A stretch of DNA of 64,000 nt from the NCBI GenBank assembly GCA_034231615.1, contig CM067302.1, positions 15,393,274-15,457,273 of the forward strand, read 5' to 3'. Shown piece after piece: positions 1 through 12,064 of this stretch. Positions within the stretch are counted from its first letter, which is position 1, and each line of letters opens with the position of its first letter. This DNA comes from Meghimatium bilineatum. Its lineage: Eukaryota > Mollusca > Gastropoda > Stylommatophora > Philomycidae. Made by a program: the position numbers and the translations under genes. The notes under the pieces are model-generated. The model did no database searches, was not told the origin of the DNA, and worked only from the letters and a program-made list of their open reading frames with translations.

Positions 1-985
1 TATTCAACTGTACTGAGTACAATCTAGTATTTCAGACTGTTTTTCACACACGTATAAAGTCACTCGCTAAAAAAGAGGCTTAAAAATCGTAGTTCATTGG
101 CCAATTCACATCTAGATATTCACAAGAAAATGAAACTGGCTTATAAAATGTCATGGAAAGAGTTGATGATTACCAAAAATAGCAGAGATTCCACGTACAA
201 TATGTGTGAATTTCCTCTCCAGAATAATTATGTGTACTGATCTCACACAACATTGCTTCTCTTGACTAGTGCGATGAGTCATTGGTCATTTTGTGTATAC
301 TTTGTGTCCATAACAACATTAACATTTAATACAGTCCAAGGGATACAACCCCAGAATTAGAAACACATTTTTACAGAAGTTATTTCCCTGAAATCTGCAA
401 CACTTTATTCAGAATGTTAAGATTATTATTGGCACTTGAAGCTACGTGATATTAGTGATACTCAGCAGGCAGTGTACTGTTTCGTCGACAGGGGGCGGAG
501 TATATATATATATATATATATATCTGCAAAACAGTACAAGGGTGCAAATGTGATTTGAACCAGGTCCGTTCAGCTGGTACCTATACATCTCGACATACAT
601 ATGTGAGACTTGAAAGATGTTGCAGGCCGCTGGAAAGAGGCACACATGTCAATTCATGAATATTTGTACAGAATAAAAAAAAACCAGACTGGCACTACTG
701 TTGCTGTCAATAGCACGGGCCACTGGCTTGCCGATTATATTCATGTGATGGCTATTATTAAGTCGTGTTTCTTAGATAGCCGGACCCAATATGAGCCTGA
801 GAATCGTTATCAAATATTTGTCATATATTATCTTATAATATAATTATATATCAATCTGACTTGATTGATCCATTTAGAATAAATGATGTTAGTCCTATGA
901 ATAATCTGTTATTCTTTCATTTTTGTTGTTGATTTTTGTGAATTTCATTGCCATTTTTTGTTTCATGGATTGTTTGTTTGAGAAC
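1..985. repeat. Head segment of the duplicated satellite block
   Basis: Non-repetitive 'head' sequence that recurs in part at 2,990-3,710, 7,270-8,005 and 39,478-40,450. It contains a (TA)n run at about 500-523 and, shortly after, the string gatttgaaccagg. That string resembles the reverse complement of a tRNA B box, so a minus-strand tRNA-derived repeat may be built in. No coding potential is credible: the short open frames do not survive between copies. Confidence 0.7.
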
Positions 986-1185
986 CCCAGGAATTACAAG
1001 TGATTAGCTCTTATGTGCAATGGAGTGTTTTTTCGGAGCTTTTTGTGATAGTCAAGAAACTTCATCTTTCAGCTTAGTGCAATGCCTATTGAAGAAGCCT
1101 TCTACTCATAGGGGGCCTATAATTGCATAGATGACATGCTACAAAGTTTCCATAAGACACAATATAATGGCATATAATGGATATT
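986..1185 (+). repeat. Interspersed repeat family R1, copy 1
   Basis: Begins near gagaaccccaggaatt and continues through catagggggcctataatt. The same ~200-260 bp sequence occurs at 3,711, 8,006, 20,735, 23,425 (minus), 40,450 and 52,175, so it is an interspersed family older than the satellite. In this copy the right end runs directly into the T-rich minisatellite. Confidence 0.75.
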
Positions 1186-1520
1186 TTTTTTCTTTCATGG
1201 ATATTTCTGAGTGTTGTTCTATTTTTATTATGCACATTTTTTGTCTATCTTTGGTTTCAATGATATTTTCTATTTTTTGTTTCATGGATATTTTTTGTCT
1301 ATTTTTTGTTTCATAGAAATTTGGGTGTTTTCTCTATTTTTTGTCTATTTGTTGTTTCATGGATATTTCAATGTTTTGTCTACTGTTTGTTTCATGGATA
1401 TTTGTGTGTTTTTTCTATTTTCTGTGTCATGGATATTTTTGTGTGTATTTTCTTTTCATGGATATTTGGGAGTGTTTTTATATTTTTTCTTTCATGAATG
1501 TTTTTTGTCTATTTTTTTTT
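1186..1520 (+). repeat. T-rich ~30-bp minisatellite, block 1
   Basis: Imperfect tandem units around the core tttcatggatattttt followed by gtctatttttt, 28-31 bp each. T is far in excess of A on the plus strand. Because the unit length varies and is usually not a multiple of three, all three plus-strand frames stay open in stretches and spell Phe-rich strings such as FHGYF, MDIF and SWIF. These are not proteins. Confidence 0.9.
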
Positions 1521-1827
1521 AGCAAATCCTAAATAAAGTAAAAAGGTTACAGTGAATAAATAACTATTCAATGTAAAACAAATAAATAACAATAAAACAT
1601 AGAACAAGGACAATTATCCACGTATCAGGACCTTACACTGTCCCATTCATCTTAGCTTTTAATATTTTTATGGTTGTCTTTTCTTGACCTTTATGTGTTT
1701 TTTGAAAAAGGTCCAGATTTGACAGATACATTTAAATTTGTCCTTGTTCTTTGTTGTATTGAAATTTATTTTTTTTACATTTGATAGTTAGGTATTCACA
1801 GTAACCTTTGTACTTTATTCAGGATTT
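1521..1827. repeat. Palindromic foldback module M1
   Basis: Left arm starts aaatcctaaataaagta; the right arm ends ctttattcaggattt, its inverted counterpart. The arms are about 110-118 bp and the centre about 75 bp. There is no open reading frame, so it resembles a MITE or foldback element. About 75 bp beyond the right arm (to about 1,902) is also conserved in every copy. Confidence 0.8.
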
Positions 1828-2516
1828 GCCATTTGTTCATTTGGTTACTGTGGCACGTTCCATTTTGTCTGATTTCCTTCAATATTTTGGTTATTTCTAT
1901 GATTTTTTTTTGCATGGATAGTTTTGTCTATTTTTTATTTCCTGTGTATTTTTTTCTGTTTTTGTTTTATTGACATTTATTCTCTATTTTTTGTTTAAAT
2001 GATATTTGTTGTTCTATTTTTTGTTTCATTGATATGCTTTGTATATATTTTTTTTGAATTTTATTTTCTATTTTTTATTTCAATAATATTTGTCAATTTT
2101 TTTTCAATATTTATTTTCTATTATTTGTTTCAATAATATTTGTCAATTTTTTGTTTCATATATATGCTTTGTCTAATTTTTATTTCATGGATATTTTGTG
2201 TTTCATTGATATTTTTCCATCTATTTCACTATTTTTTGTTGCATGGATATTTTTTTGTCTATTTGTGTTTCATGGATTTTTAAAATCATTTTTTATTTCA
2301 AGGATATTTTTGTTTCAGATATTTTTTGTCATGGATATTTTTTTCTCAATTTTTTTATTTCATGGATATTTTTATCTATTTTTTATTTCATGGACTTTCA
2401 TGGATATTTTCTCTATTTTCTGTTTCAATTATATTTCTTCTCTATTTTCTGTTTCAATTATATTTTTTCTCTATTTTTTGTTTCAATTATATTTTTGGTC
2501 TATATTTCGTTTCATG
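1828..2516 (+). repeat. T-rich minisatellite, block 2
   Basis: Starts with the conserved 75-bp right flank of M1, then returns to the 28-31 bp T-rich units. Variant units with tttcaattatatttt dominate the right end (2,410-2,500). Confidence 0.85.
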
Positions 2517-3710
2517 CCTGATCATCTAGTCTGATCAGCTCGTTCAGGTTATATTTGAATTTAGCTCTGACATGTGAATAGATGTTACCCTAGACAACAA
2601 GAATATACAGTTTAAAAACATGTCAGTAGCATATCTACTCCACAATGTAACAATGATTTTCTACACAATACTTACCTCCTTTAGCCTGCCAATGCTTTCT
2701 TAATTGCTTGTGACAGAAATTAATCCTGGCACCAGAACCACCAAGACAAACACAGTTACAGTAAGCATTTAGTAAATGGAGACAAATGATATGCTCAGAT
2801 GCCCTATGTGTAAGCTGCACATGTTAGAAGAAAAGATGAACAGTTTCGAAATGGAGGAAAGTTAGACTGAAACAGCAATCTCCAGATACACCTGCACTAC
2901 GATGTTAGTGCTTTGTTACCGAGATCTCCTTTAGCATGCACGAAATGGAAGCACATGTGGTCTATTGACTAAAAATGTAATGATTATTACACAAAATTAC
3001 TTCTCTTGACTAATGCGATAGGTCATTGGTCATTTTGTGTATACTGTGTGTCCACAACACCATTTAATGAAGACAGTCCAAGGGATCCAACCCCAGAATT
3101 AGAAACACATTTTACAAATGAAGTTATTTCCCTGGAATCTGCTACCCAGTACTCAAAATGGTATAGATTATTATTATCACTTTAATCTGCGTGATATTAG
3201 TGACACTCCCAGCAGGTGGAGTGCTGTTTTGTCGACAGGGGGCGGAGTATATATATATCTGAAAAAAACTACAAGGGTGCAAATGGGATTTGAACCAGGT
3301 GGTATCTATACATCTTGGCGTACATATGTGAAACAAGAAAGAGGTTGCAGGCCGCTAGAAAGAGGCTCACAGGCCAATTCGTGAATATTTGTACAGAATA
3401 AAAAAAAGCAGACTGGCACTACTGTTGCTGTCAACGGCATGGGCCATCGGCTTGCCCATTATATTCATGTGACAGCCATTATTAAGTCGTGTTTCTTAGA
3501 TGACCGGACCCGATAAGAGCCTGAGAATCATTATCAAATATATGTGATATATTATCTTATAATATAATTATATATCAATCAAACTTGATTGATCCATTTA
3601 GAATAAATGTGGTCAGTCTGATGGATAATCTGTTATTATTTCATTTTTGTTGTTGATTTTTGTGTTTCATGGCTATTTTTTGTCTAGTTTTTGTTTCATG
3701 GATTGTTTGT
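2517..3710. repeat. Tail-plus-head spacer between satellite blocks
   Basis: Non-repetitive spacer. Its first half (tail, 2,517-2,990) recurs at 6,808, 10,186 and 50,370; the second half (head) recurs at 7,270 and 39,760. It carries a short (TA)n at about 3,247. The minus strand contains a good donor (GTAAGT, read from about 2,675) and an acceptor-like site at 2,590, but the two flanking open stretches are out of phase, so I do not call exons. Confidence 0.75.
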
Positions 3711-3910
3711 TTGAGAACCCCAGGAATTACGAGCGATTAGCTCTTATGTGCAATGGGCTGGTTTTTCTGAGCTTTTTTTTATACCCAAGAAACTTCAGCT
3801 TTCGGCTTAGTGCAGTTCCTATTGAGGAAGCCTTCTACTCATAGGGGGCCTATAATTACATAGATGGCATGCTACAAAGTTTCCATAAGACACAATATAA
3901 CGTCATATAA
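3711..3910 (+). repeat. R1 repeat, copy 2
   Basis: Same start (gagaaccccaggaatta) and same run-on into the minisatellite as copy 1. The distance to the preceding head is the same as in copies 1 and 3. Confidence 0.75.
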
Positions 3911-4391
3911 TGGATATTTTTTCTTTCATGGATGTTTCTGTGTGTTTGGTCTATTTTTTCATGCACATTTTTGGTCTATTTTTCGTTTCAATGATATTTC
4001 CTGTCTATTTTTGGTTTCAATGATATTTCCTGCCTATTTTTTGTCTAATATCTATTTTTTGTTTCATGGATATTTTTTGTCTGTTTTTTGTTTCATAGAA
4101 ATTTGGATATGTTTTCTCTATTTTTTTTGTCTATTTGTTGTTTCATGGATATTTCAGTGTGTTGTTTACTGTCTGTTCCATAGATATTTGGGTGTATTTT
4201 GTCTGTTTTTGTTTCATGAATATTTTGTGTCTATTTTTTGTTTTAGGGATTGTTTGTCTATTTATTGTTTCATAGATAATTTTTGCCTATTTTTTGTGTC
4301 ATGGATATTTTTGTGTGTATTTTCTTTTCATGGATATTTGGGAGTGTATTTATATTTTTTCTTTCATGAATATTTTTTGTCTATTTTTGTT
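3911..4391 (+). repeat. T-rich minisatellite, block 3
   Basis: 28-31 bp units; includes the recurring variant with a Gly codon-like gatatttgggtgt in place of the plain core. No gene. Confidence 0.85.
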
Positions 4392-4701
4392 GGCGAATCC
4401 TAAATGAAGTAAAAATGGTTACTGTGAATAAATAACTATTGAATGTAAAACATAAATAAATAACAATAAAACAAAGAACAAGGATTGTTATACATATATC
4501 AGGACCTTACAATGTCCCAGTCATCTTACCTTTTAATATTTTTATGGTTGTATTTTCTTGACCATTATGTGTTTCTTGAAAAAGGTCCCGATTTGACAGA
4601 TACATTGAAAATTGTCCTTGTTCTTTGTTGTATTGAAATTTATTTTTTTTACATTTGATAGTTAGGTATTCACAGTAACCTTTCTACTTGATTCAGGATT
4701 T
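4392..4701. repeat. Foldback module M2
   Basis: Left arm begins ggcgaatcctaaatgaag and the right arm ends with ttgattcaggattt. The palindrome extends about 3 bp further out than the aaatcc string because ggc/gcc also pairs. Confidence 0.8.
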
Positions 4702-5695
4702 GCCATTTGTTCATATTGTTACTGTGGCACGTTCCATTTTGTCTGACTTCCTCCAATATTTTGGTTATTTCTATGTCTTTTTTTGCATGGATTATTTTTG
4801 TTTATTTTTTGTTTCATTTATATTTTGTGTTTTTGTTTCATGGATATTTTTTGTCTGTTTTTGTTTCATGATATTTTGTCTCTATTTTTTGTTTAAATGA
4901 TATTTTTTGGTCAATTTTTTTGTTTCATTGATATGCTTTGCATATATTTTGTTTCAATTTTATTTTCTATTTTTTATTTCAATAATATTTGTCAATTTTT
5001 TTTTTCAATATTTATTTTCTATTATGTGTTTTAATAATATTTGTCTATGTTATGCATCATAGATATGCATTGTCTATTTTTTATTTCATGGATATTTTGT
5101 GTTTCATTGATATTTTTCCATCTATTTCACAATTTTTTGTTGCATGGATATTTTTTTTTTATTTGTGTTTCATGGATTTTTTAAATATTTTTTTTTCATG
5201 GATTTTTTATTTCATAGACTTTCATGGATATTTTTTTCTAGTTTCTGTTTCAAATTATATTTGTTCTATATTTTCTGTTTCAATGATATTTTCCTGTCTA
5301 TTGTTTGTTTCATAAAATTTGTGTTTTTTGTGTCTATTTTTTGTTTCATGGATATTTTTTGTTTCATAGAAATTTGGGTATGTTTTCTCTATTTTTTTGT
5401 CTAATTTTTGTTCCATGGATATTTGGGTGTTTTGTCTACTGTTTGTTCCATGGATAATTGGGTGTTTTTTCTATTTTCTGTTGCATCGATATTTGGGTGT
5501 GTTTTGTCTGTTTTTGTTTCATGGATATTTTGTGTCTATTTTTTGTCTCAAGGATTGTTTGTCTATTTTTTTGTTTCATAGATATTTTTGCCTATTTTAT
5601 GTTTCATTGATATTTTTGTGTGTAATTTTTATCATGATTGTTCGGGAGTGTATTTATATTTTGTGTTTCATGAATATTTTTTGTCTATTTTTGTT
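4702..5695 (+). repeat. T-rich minisatellite, block 4
   Basis: About 1 kb of units between M2 and M3 (module spacing 1,304 bp). It includes a pure T stretch near 5,151 and the usual FHGYF-type phantom frames. Confidence 0.85.
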
Positions 5696-6005
5696 GGCGA
5701 ATCCTAAATGAAGTAAAAATGGTTACTGTGAATAAATAACTATTGAATGTAAAACATAAATAAATAACAATAAAACAAAGAACAAGGATTGTTATACATA
5801 TATCAGGACCTTACAATGTCCCAGTCATCTTACCTTTTAATATTTTTATGGTTGTATTTTCTTGACCATTATGTGTTTCTTGAAAAAGGTCCCGATTTGA
5901 CACATACAATGAAAATTGTCCTTGTTCTTTGTTGTATTAAAATTTATTTTTTTTACATTTGATAGTTAGGTATTCACAGTAACCTTTCTACTTGATTCAG
6001 GATTT
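5696..6005. repeat. Foldback module M3
   Basis: Arms almost identical to those of M2, including the aaatgaag variant, so M2 and M3 are closest relatives within the left block. Confidence 0.8.
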
Positions 6006-6807
6006 GCCATTTGTTCATATTGTTACTGTGGCACGTTCCATTTTGTATGATTTCCTTCAATATTTTGGTTATTTCTTTTTTTTTTTTTTGCATGGATAGT
6101 TTTGTCTATTTTTTATGTCCTGTATATTTTTTTCTGTTTTTGTTTTATGGACATTTTGTCTCTATTTTTTGTTTAAATGAAATATTTTTTTTGTTTCATT
6201 GATATGCTTTGCATATATTTTGTTTCAATTTTATTTTCTATTTTTTTTCTTTCAATAATATTTGTCAATTTTTTTTCAATATTTATTTTCTACTATTTGT
6301 TTCAATAATATTTGTCATGTTTTTGTATCATAGATATGATTTGTCTATTTTTTATTTCATGGATATTTTGTGTTTCATTGATATTTTTCAATCTATTTCA
6401 CTATTTTTTGTTGCATGGATATTTCTTTGTCTATTTGTGTTTCATGAATTTTTTTAATCTTTTTTTATTTCATGGATTTTTTTTTTCAGATATATTTTGT
6501 TTCATGGATATTTTTTCTCATTTTTTTTTATTTCATTGATATTTTTCTCTATTTTTTATTTCATATACTTTCATCGATATTTTTCTCTATTTTCTGTTTC
6601 AATTATATTTTTTCTCTATTTTCTATTTCAATTATATTTTTTCTCTATTTTCTGTTTCAGTGATATTTTTTCTCTATTTTCTGTTTCAATTATATTTTTT
6701 CTCTATTTTCTGTTTCAATTATATTTTTTCTCTATTGTCTGTTTCAATTATATTTTTGTGTCTTTTTTTTGTTTCAATTACATTTTTGGTCTATATTTTG
6801 TTTCATG
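6006..6807 (+). repeat. T-rich minisatellite, block 5
   Basis: Right half (6,590-6,790) is a very regular sub-array of ctctattttctgtttcaat units, about eight in succession, the most homogeneous part of the left block. Confidence 0.85.
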
Positions 6808-8005
6808 CCTGATCATCTAGTCTTATCAGCTCGTTCAGGTTATATTTGAATTTAGCTCTGACATGTGAATCGATATTACCCTAGACAACAAGAATATACA
6901 GTTTAAAAATATGTCAGTAGCATATCTACTCCACAATGTAACAATTATTTTCTACACAATACTTACTTTCTTTAGCCTGCCAATGCTTTCTTAATTGCTC
7001 GTGACAGAAATTAATCCTGGCACCAGAACCACCAAGACAAACACAGTTACAGTAAGCATTTAGTAAATGGAGACAAATGATATGCTCAGATGCCCTATGT
7101 GGAAGCTGCCTATGTTAGAAGAAAAGATTAACAGTTACGAAATGGAAGAAAGTTAGACTGAAACAGCAATCTCCAGATACACCTGCACTACAATGTTAGT
7201 GCTTTGTTACCGAGATCTCCTTTAGCATGCACGAAATGGAAACACGTGTGATTTATTGACTAAAATTGTAATGATTATTACACAAAATTACTTCTCTTGA
7301 CTAATGCGATGGGTCATTGGTCATTTTGTGTATACTGTGTGTCCACAACACCATTAACATTTAATTAAGACAGTCCAAGGGATCCAACCCCAGAATTAGA
7401 AACACATTTTTACAAATGAAGTTATTTCCCTGGATTCTGCTACCCAGTACTCAAAATGGTATAGATTATTATTATCACTTTAATCTGTGTGATATTAGTG
7501 ACACTCCCAGCAGGTGGAGTGCTGTTTTGTCGACAGGGGGCGGAGTATATATATATCTGAAAAAAATTACAAGGGTGCAAATGGGATTTGAACAAGGTGG
7601 TATCTATACATCTTGGCGTACATATGTGAGACTAGAAAGAGATTGCAGGCCGCTAGAAAGAGGCTCACAGGCCAATTCTTGAATATTTATACAGATTAAA
7701 AAAACTAGACTGGCACTACTGTTGCTGACAACGTCAATGGCATGGGCCACCGACTTGTCCATTATATTCATGTGATGGCTATTATTAAGTCGTGTTTCCT
7801 AGATAACCGGACCCAATATGAGCCTGAGAATCGTTATCAAATATTTGTGATATATTATCTTATAATATAATTATATATCAACCTGACTTGATTGATCCAT
7901 TTAGGATAAATAAAGTCAGCCCTATGGATAATCAGTTATTCTATAATTTGTATTGTTGATTTTTGTGTGTTTCATGGCTATTTTTTGTTTCATGGATTGT
8001 TTGTT
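6808..8005. repeat. Second tail-plus-head spacer
   Basis: Near-copy of 2,517-3,710 with scattered substitutions; period between the two spacers about 4.29 kb. A (TA)n run lies at about 7,546. Confidence 0.75.
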
Positions 8006-8215
8006 TGAGAACCCTAGGAATTGCGAGCAATTAGCAATATGTGCAATGGGATGGTATTTCTAAGCTTTCTTTGATGCCCAAGAAATTTCAGCTTTCGGCT
8101 TAGTGCAGTGGCTATTGAGGAAGCCTTCTACTCATAGGGGGCCTATAATTGAATAGATGGCATGCTACAATGTTTCCATAAGACACAATATAACGGCATA
8201 TAATGGATATTTTTC
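8006..8215 (+). repeat. R1 repeat, copy 3
   Basis: More diverged than copies 1 and 2 (gagaaccctaggaattgcg) but same length and position relative to the head. Confidence 0.7.
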
Positions 8216-8744
8216 TTTCATGGATATTTCTGTGTGTTTGGTCTATTTTTTTATGCACATTTTCTGTCTATTTTTGGTTTCAATGTTATTTCCTGTCTAT
8301 TTTGTGTCTAATATCTATTTCTTGCTTCTTTGATACTTTTTGTCTATTTTTTGTTTCATAGAAATTTGTTATGTTTTTGTCTATTTTTTGTTTCATGGAT
8401 ATTTTTTGTTTCATAGAAATTTGGGTATGTTTTCTCGATTTTTTTGTCTAATTTTTGTTTCATGGATATTTGGGTGTTTTGTCTACTGTTTGTTCCATGG
8501 ATAATTGGGTGTTTTTTCTATTTTATATTGCATCGATATTTGGGTGTGTTTTGTCTGTTTTTATTTCATGGATATTTTGTGTCTATTTTTTGTTTCAAGG
8601 ACTGTTTGTCTATTTTTTGTTTCATAGATATTTTTGCCTATTGTTTCTATTCATGGATATTTATGTGTGTATTTTTTTTTCATGGATGTGTGGGAGTGTT
8701 TTTATATTTTTTGTTTCATGAATATTTTTGTCTATTTTTTTGTT
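8216..8744 (+). repeat. T-rich minisatellite, block 6
   Basis: Same unit family, ending in the ttttgttagcaaatcc junction with M4. Confidence 0.85.
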
Positions 8745-9051
8745 AGCAAATCCTAAATAAAGTAAAAAGGTTACTGTGAATAAATAACTATTGAATGTAA
8801 AACATAAATAAATAACAATAAAACAAAGAACAAGGACAGTTATCCATGTATCAGGACCTTACAATGTCCCAGTCATCTTAGCATTTAATATTTTTATGGT
8901 TGTGTTTTCTTGACCTTTATTTGTTTCTTGAAAAAGATCCTGATTTGACAGATACATGGAAAATTGTCTTTGTTCTTTGTTGTATTGAAATTTATTTTTT
9001 ACCTTCGATAGTTAGGTATTCACAGTAACCTTTGTACTTTATTCAGAATTT
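8745..9051. repeat. Foldback module M4
   Basis: Best example for reading the palindrome. Left-arm string ggttactgtgaata pairs with the right-arm string tattcacagtaacc, and caaagaacaaggaca pairs with tgtctttgttctttg. The arms then lose register around gtatcaggacc. Confidence 0.85.
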
Positions 9052-10020
9052 GCCATTTGTTTGTTTGGTTACTGTGGCACATTCCATTTTGTATGATTTC
9101 CTCCAATATTTTGGTAATTTCTATGGTGTTTTTTTTTTTTGCATGGATATTTTTGTCTATTTTTTGTTTCCTGTATATTTTTTTCTGTTTTTGTTGTATG
9201 GATATTTTGTCTCTATTTTTTGTTTAAATGATATTTTTTGGTCAATTTTTTTGTTTCATTGATATGCTTTGCATATATTTTGTTTCAATTTTATTTTCTA
9301 TTTTTTATTTCAATAATATATGTCAATTTTGTTTTCAATATTTATTTTCTATTATTTGTTTCAATAATATTTGTCAATTTTTTGTTTCATAGATATGATT
9401 TGTCTAATTTTTATTTCATGGATATTTTGTGTTTCATTGATATTTTTCCATCTATTTCACGATTTTTTGTTGCATGGATATTTTTTGTCTATTTGTGTTT
9501 CAAGGATTTTTTAAATCTTGTTATATTTCATGGACATTTTATGTTTCATGGAATTTTTTCTCAATTTATTTATTTCATGGATAATTTTTCTCAATCTTTT
9601 AATTTCATGGATATTTTTTTCTCTATTTTGTATTTCATAGAAATTTCGTATGTTTTTGTCTATTTTCTGTTTCATTGATATTTTTTGTTTCATAGAAATT
9701 TGGGTATGTTTTCTCTATTGTTTGTCTAATTTTTGTTTCATAGATATTTGGGTGTTTTGTCTACTGTTTGTTCCATGGATAATTGGATGTTTTTTCTATT
9801 TTCTGTTGCATCGATATTTGGGTGTGTTTTGTCTGTTTTTGTTTCATGCATATTTTGTGTCTATTTTTTGTTTCAAGGATTGTTTGTCTATTTTTTTGTT
9901 TCATAGATATTTTTGCCTATTTTATGTTTCATTGATATTTTTGTGTGTATTTCTTTTCATGGTTGAATGGGAATGTTTTTATATTTTTTGTTTCATGAAT
10001 ATTTGTTGTCTATTTTTGTT
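9052..10020 (+). repeat. T-rich minisatellite, block 7
   Basis: Begins with the module right flank, then about 0.9 kb of units. Minus-strand open frames here (Lys/Ile/Asn-rich) are shadows. Confidence 0.85.
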
Positions 10021-10117
10021 GGCGAATCCTAAATGAAGTAAAAAATTTTACTGTGAATAAATAACTATTGAATGTAAAACATAAATAAATAACAATAAAA
10101 CAAAGAACAAGGACAGT
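10021..10117. repeat. Half foldback module M5 (left arm only)
   Basis: Left arm runs from ggcgaatcctaaatgaag to aacaaggacagt, then the sequence jumps straight into minisatellite. The centre and right arm are missing. The break falls at the end of the arm, as expected if a hairpin was lost. Confidence 0.75.
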
Positions 10118-11129
10118 ATATTATGAATATTTTTTTCTAGTTTCTGTTTCAATGATATTTTTGTGTCTACTTTTTGTTTCATGTCTAATCATCTAGTCTG
10201 ATCATCCTGTTCAGGTTATATCTAAATTTAGCTCTGACATGTTTCCCTAGACAACAAAAATATACAGTTTAAAAAATGTTGGTAGCATATGTACTCCACA
10301 ATGTAACAATGACTTTCTAGGCAATACTTACTTTCTTTAGCCTGCCATTGCTGTCTTAACTGCTTGTGACGGAAATTAATCCTGGCAGCAGAACTGCCCA
10401 ATACAAACACAGTTACAGTAAGTGTTTAGTAAATGGAGACAAATGATATGCTTGGATGCCCCATGTGTAACCTGTGCATGTTAGAAGAAAAATTTAGCAG
10501 CTTCGAAATGGAGGAAAGTTAGACTGAAACAGCAATCTCCAGATTTGCCTGCACTACAATGTTAGTGCTTTGTTACCGAGATCTCTTTTAGCATGCACGT
10601 AATGGAAGCACATGTGGCTCTATTGTCTAAAAATGTAATGATTATACTTGGTGATTCATGGTTGCCTGGTGTAGGCAATCATGGATCATTCTCAATTTTT
10701 TAATCTCCAGTATATTGTATTATCTGATTTTGTGGTGGCATCTAGACTGTTCAGAAAGCAATGGTAGCCTAATGAACAGATTTATATCCCTAGAAAGTCA
10801 ACACAGACAAAAAATGCTGATTTTATCATTGCGTCCTGAATGGAATATACAACCAACTTGTTCTGGTATCAGGGTCACTGTTGACTAGGTGATGCCACAA
10901 TGTTAAGTTATCATATATTTTCTGACGCTCTCTATCTCTGCATCTCATTCATGCCAGTTGTAAGTATATTGCCCCAACCCACCGCCCCATGAAGAAGGTA
11001 AAATTCAAGATAATATCACAAGTATTATGGCAATGTTTATTTCATATTGCGTAGAAACCAATTGTATGGACGGAATGTGAAGAAATAAATTTAAAAATAT
11101 TTGGTACAATAACACAGCAGTGCATTTGT
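10118..11129. repeat. Tail segment and unclassified low-copy sequence
   Basis: After about 70 bp of minisatellite this matches 50,310-51,290. Beyond the tail seen in the spacers it adds a segment found only at the right edge of each duplication copy, including an open stretch around 10,640 (about 50,810 in the other copy) with the string ILGDSWLPGVG. I do not recognise the family; it may be an old retroelement ORF remnant. Confidence 0.55.
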
Positions 11130-11320
11130 TTAGATTAGTTTAGTTTTCTGAATCGTCGTTGGCGCACTATGGGAAAAATTATCAGTCTCTATCAGCACAT
11201 GGCGAAGAGTATTCATGATTATGGTTCCTGTTGCTAGTTGGATACACACGCGCACCTTAGAGGCCTTCTCAGTCACCCTGTTCAGCGTGTTCTGGGGGTT
11301 ATTCTGAATTCTTAGTCACA
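11130..11320 (-). repeat. tRNA-derived SINE, 3' part
   Basis: Minus-strand match to the 3' two-thirds of the SINE at 51,290-51,580, including the tail segment ttttctgaatcgtcgttgg. It ends in tttag repeats at the same flank in both duplication copies, so the SINE was inserted before the duplication. Confidence 0.65.
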
Positions 11321-11387
11321 TTATCATATCTCCTTCTAGTTTAATGTTCTTATTTAGAGAATGTGCATGTAAAGATCTTAATATATC

Positions 11388-12064
11388 TTTCTTCTTCATA
11401 ACTAATTACCCTAGTATTAGTGCTTTCTTCTTCATAACTAATTACCCTAGTATTAGTGCTTTCTTCTCATTACTAATTACCCTAGTATTAGTGCTTTCTT
11501 TTTCACAACTAATTACCCTAGTATTGGTGCTTTCTTCTTCATAACTAATTACCACAGTATTGATTCTTTCTTCTTCATAACTAATTACCCTAGTATTAGT
11601 GCTTTCTTCTCATTACTAATTACCCTAGTATTAGTGCTTTCTTTTTCACAACTAATTACCCTAGTATTAGTGCTTTCTTCTTCATAACTAATTACCCTAG
11701 TATTAGTGCTTTCTTCTTCATAACTAATTACCCTAGTAATAGTGCTTTCTTTTTCACCAACTAATTACCCTAGTATTGGTGCTTTCTTCTTCATTACTAA
11801 TTACCCTAGTATTAGTGCTTTCTTTTTCACAACTAATTACCCTAGTATCGGTGCTTTCTTCTACATAACTAATTACCCTAGTATCGGTGCTTTCTTCTAC
11901 ATAACTAATTACCCTATTATTGGTGCTTTCTTCTTCATAACTAATTACCCTAGTATTGGTGCTTTCTTCTTCATAACTAATTACCCTAGTATTGGTGCTT
12001 TCTTCTTCATAACTAATTACCGTAGTATTGGTGCTTTCTTCTTCATAACTAAATACCCTAATAT
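11388..12064. repeat. 36-bp tandem array (about 19 units)
   Basis: Unit core actaattaccctagtatt followed by gtgctttcttcttcata. Some units are 33 bp because three bases are missing. Long frames are open on both strands because the period is a multiple of three; one joins the LINE fragment at 12,065. Every unit contains the palindrome TAATTA. Confidence 0.9.

Larger units (their letters stand above)
1..11320. repeat. Left copy of an 11-12 kb segmental duplication
   Basis: This block matches 39,478-51,480 in the same orientation, both at its left end (the string actgagtacaatctagtatt occurs near 10 and near 39,484) and at its right end (the SINE fragment at 11,130 lies in the same flank as the one at 51,300). 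The internal order head, T-rich minisatellite with modules, tail is the same, but the number of internal units differs: two extra tail/head spacers occur here and none in the right copy. The homology is present at base 1, so the duplication continues past the window. Scattered mismatches show that the copies are not identical. Confidence 0.9.

Noticed and set aside
2512-2725. A possible two-exon minus-strand gene end (segments reading INFCHKQLRKHWQAKG and GNIYSHVRAKFKYNLN) repeated in four tail segments
   Set aside because: The splice signals look good (GTAAGT donor, pyrimidine tract plus TAG), but the exon phases do not match: joining them gives an immediate stop. The acceptor or frame is also lost in the copies at 10,230 and 50,430.
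1131-10036. Dozens of 60-150 codon Phe/Ile-rich frames in the left satellite block (and the same in 40,600-50,390)
   Set aside because: The T-rich unit lacks stop codons and shifts frame from unit to unit, so frames stay open by composition. No signal peptide, family motif or conserved start is shared between copies.
10658-10888. A host gene encoding a segment with ILGDSWLPGVG
   Set aside because: Occurs only in the duplicated flank in two copies, frames differ between them, and no splice-compatible neighbours are visible.
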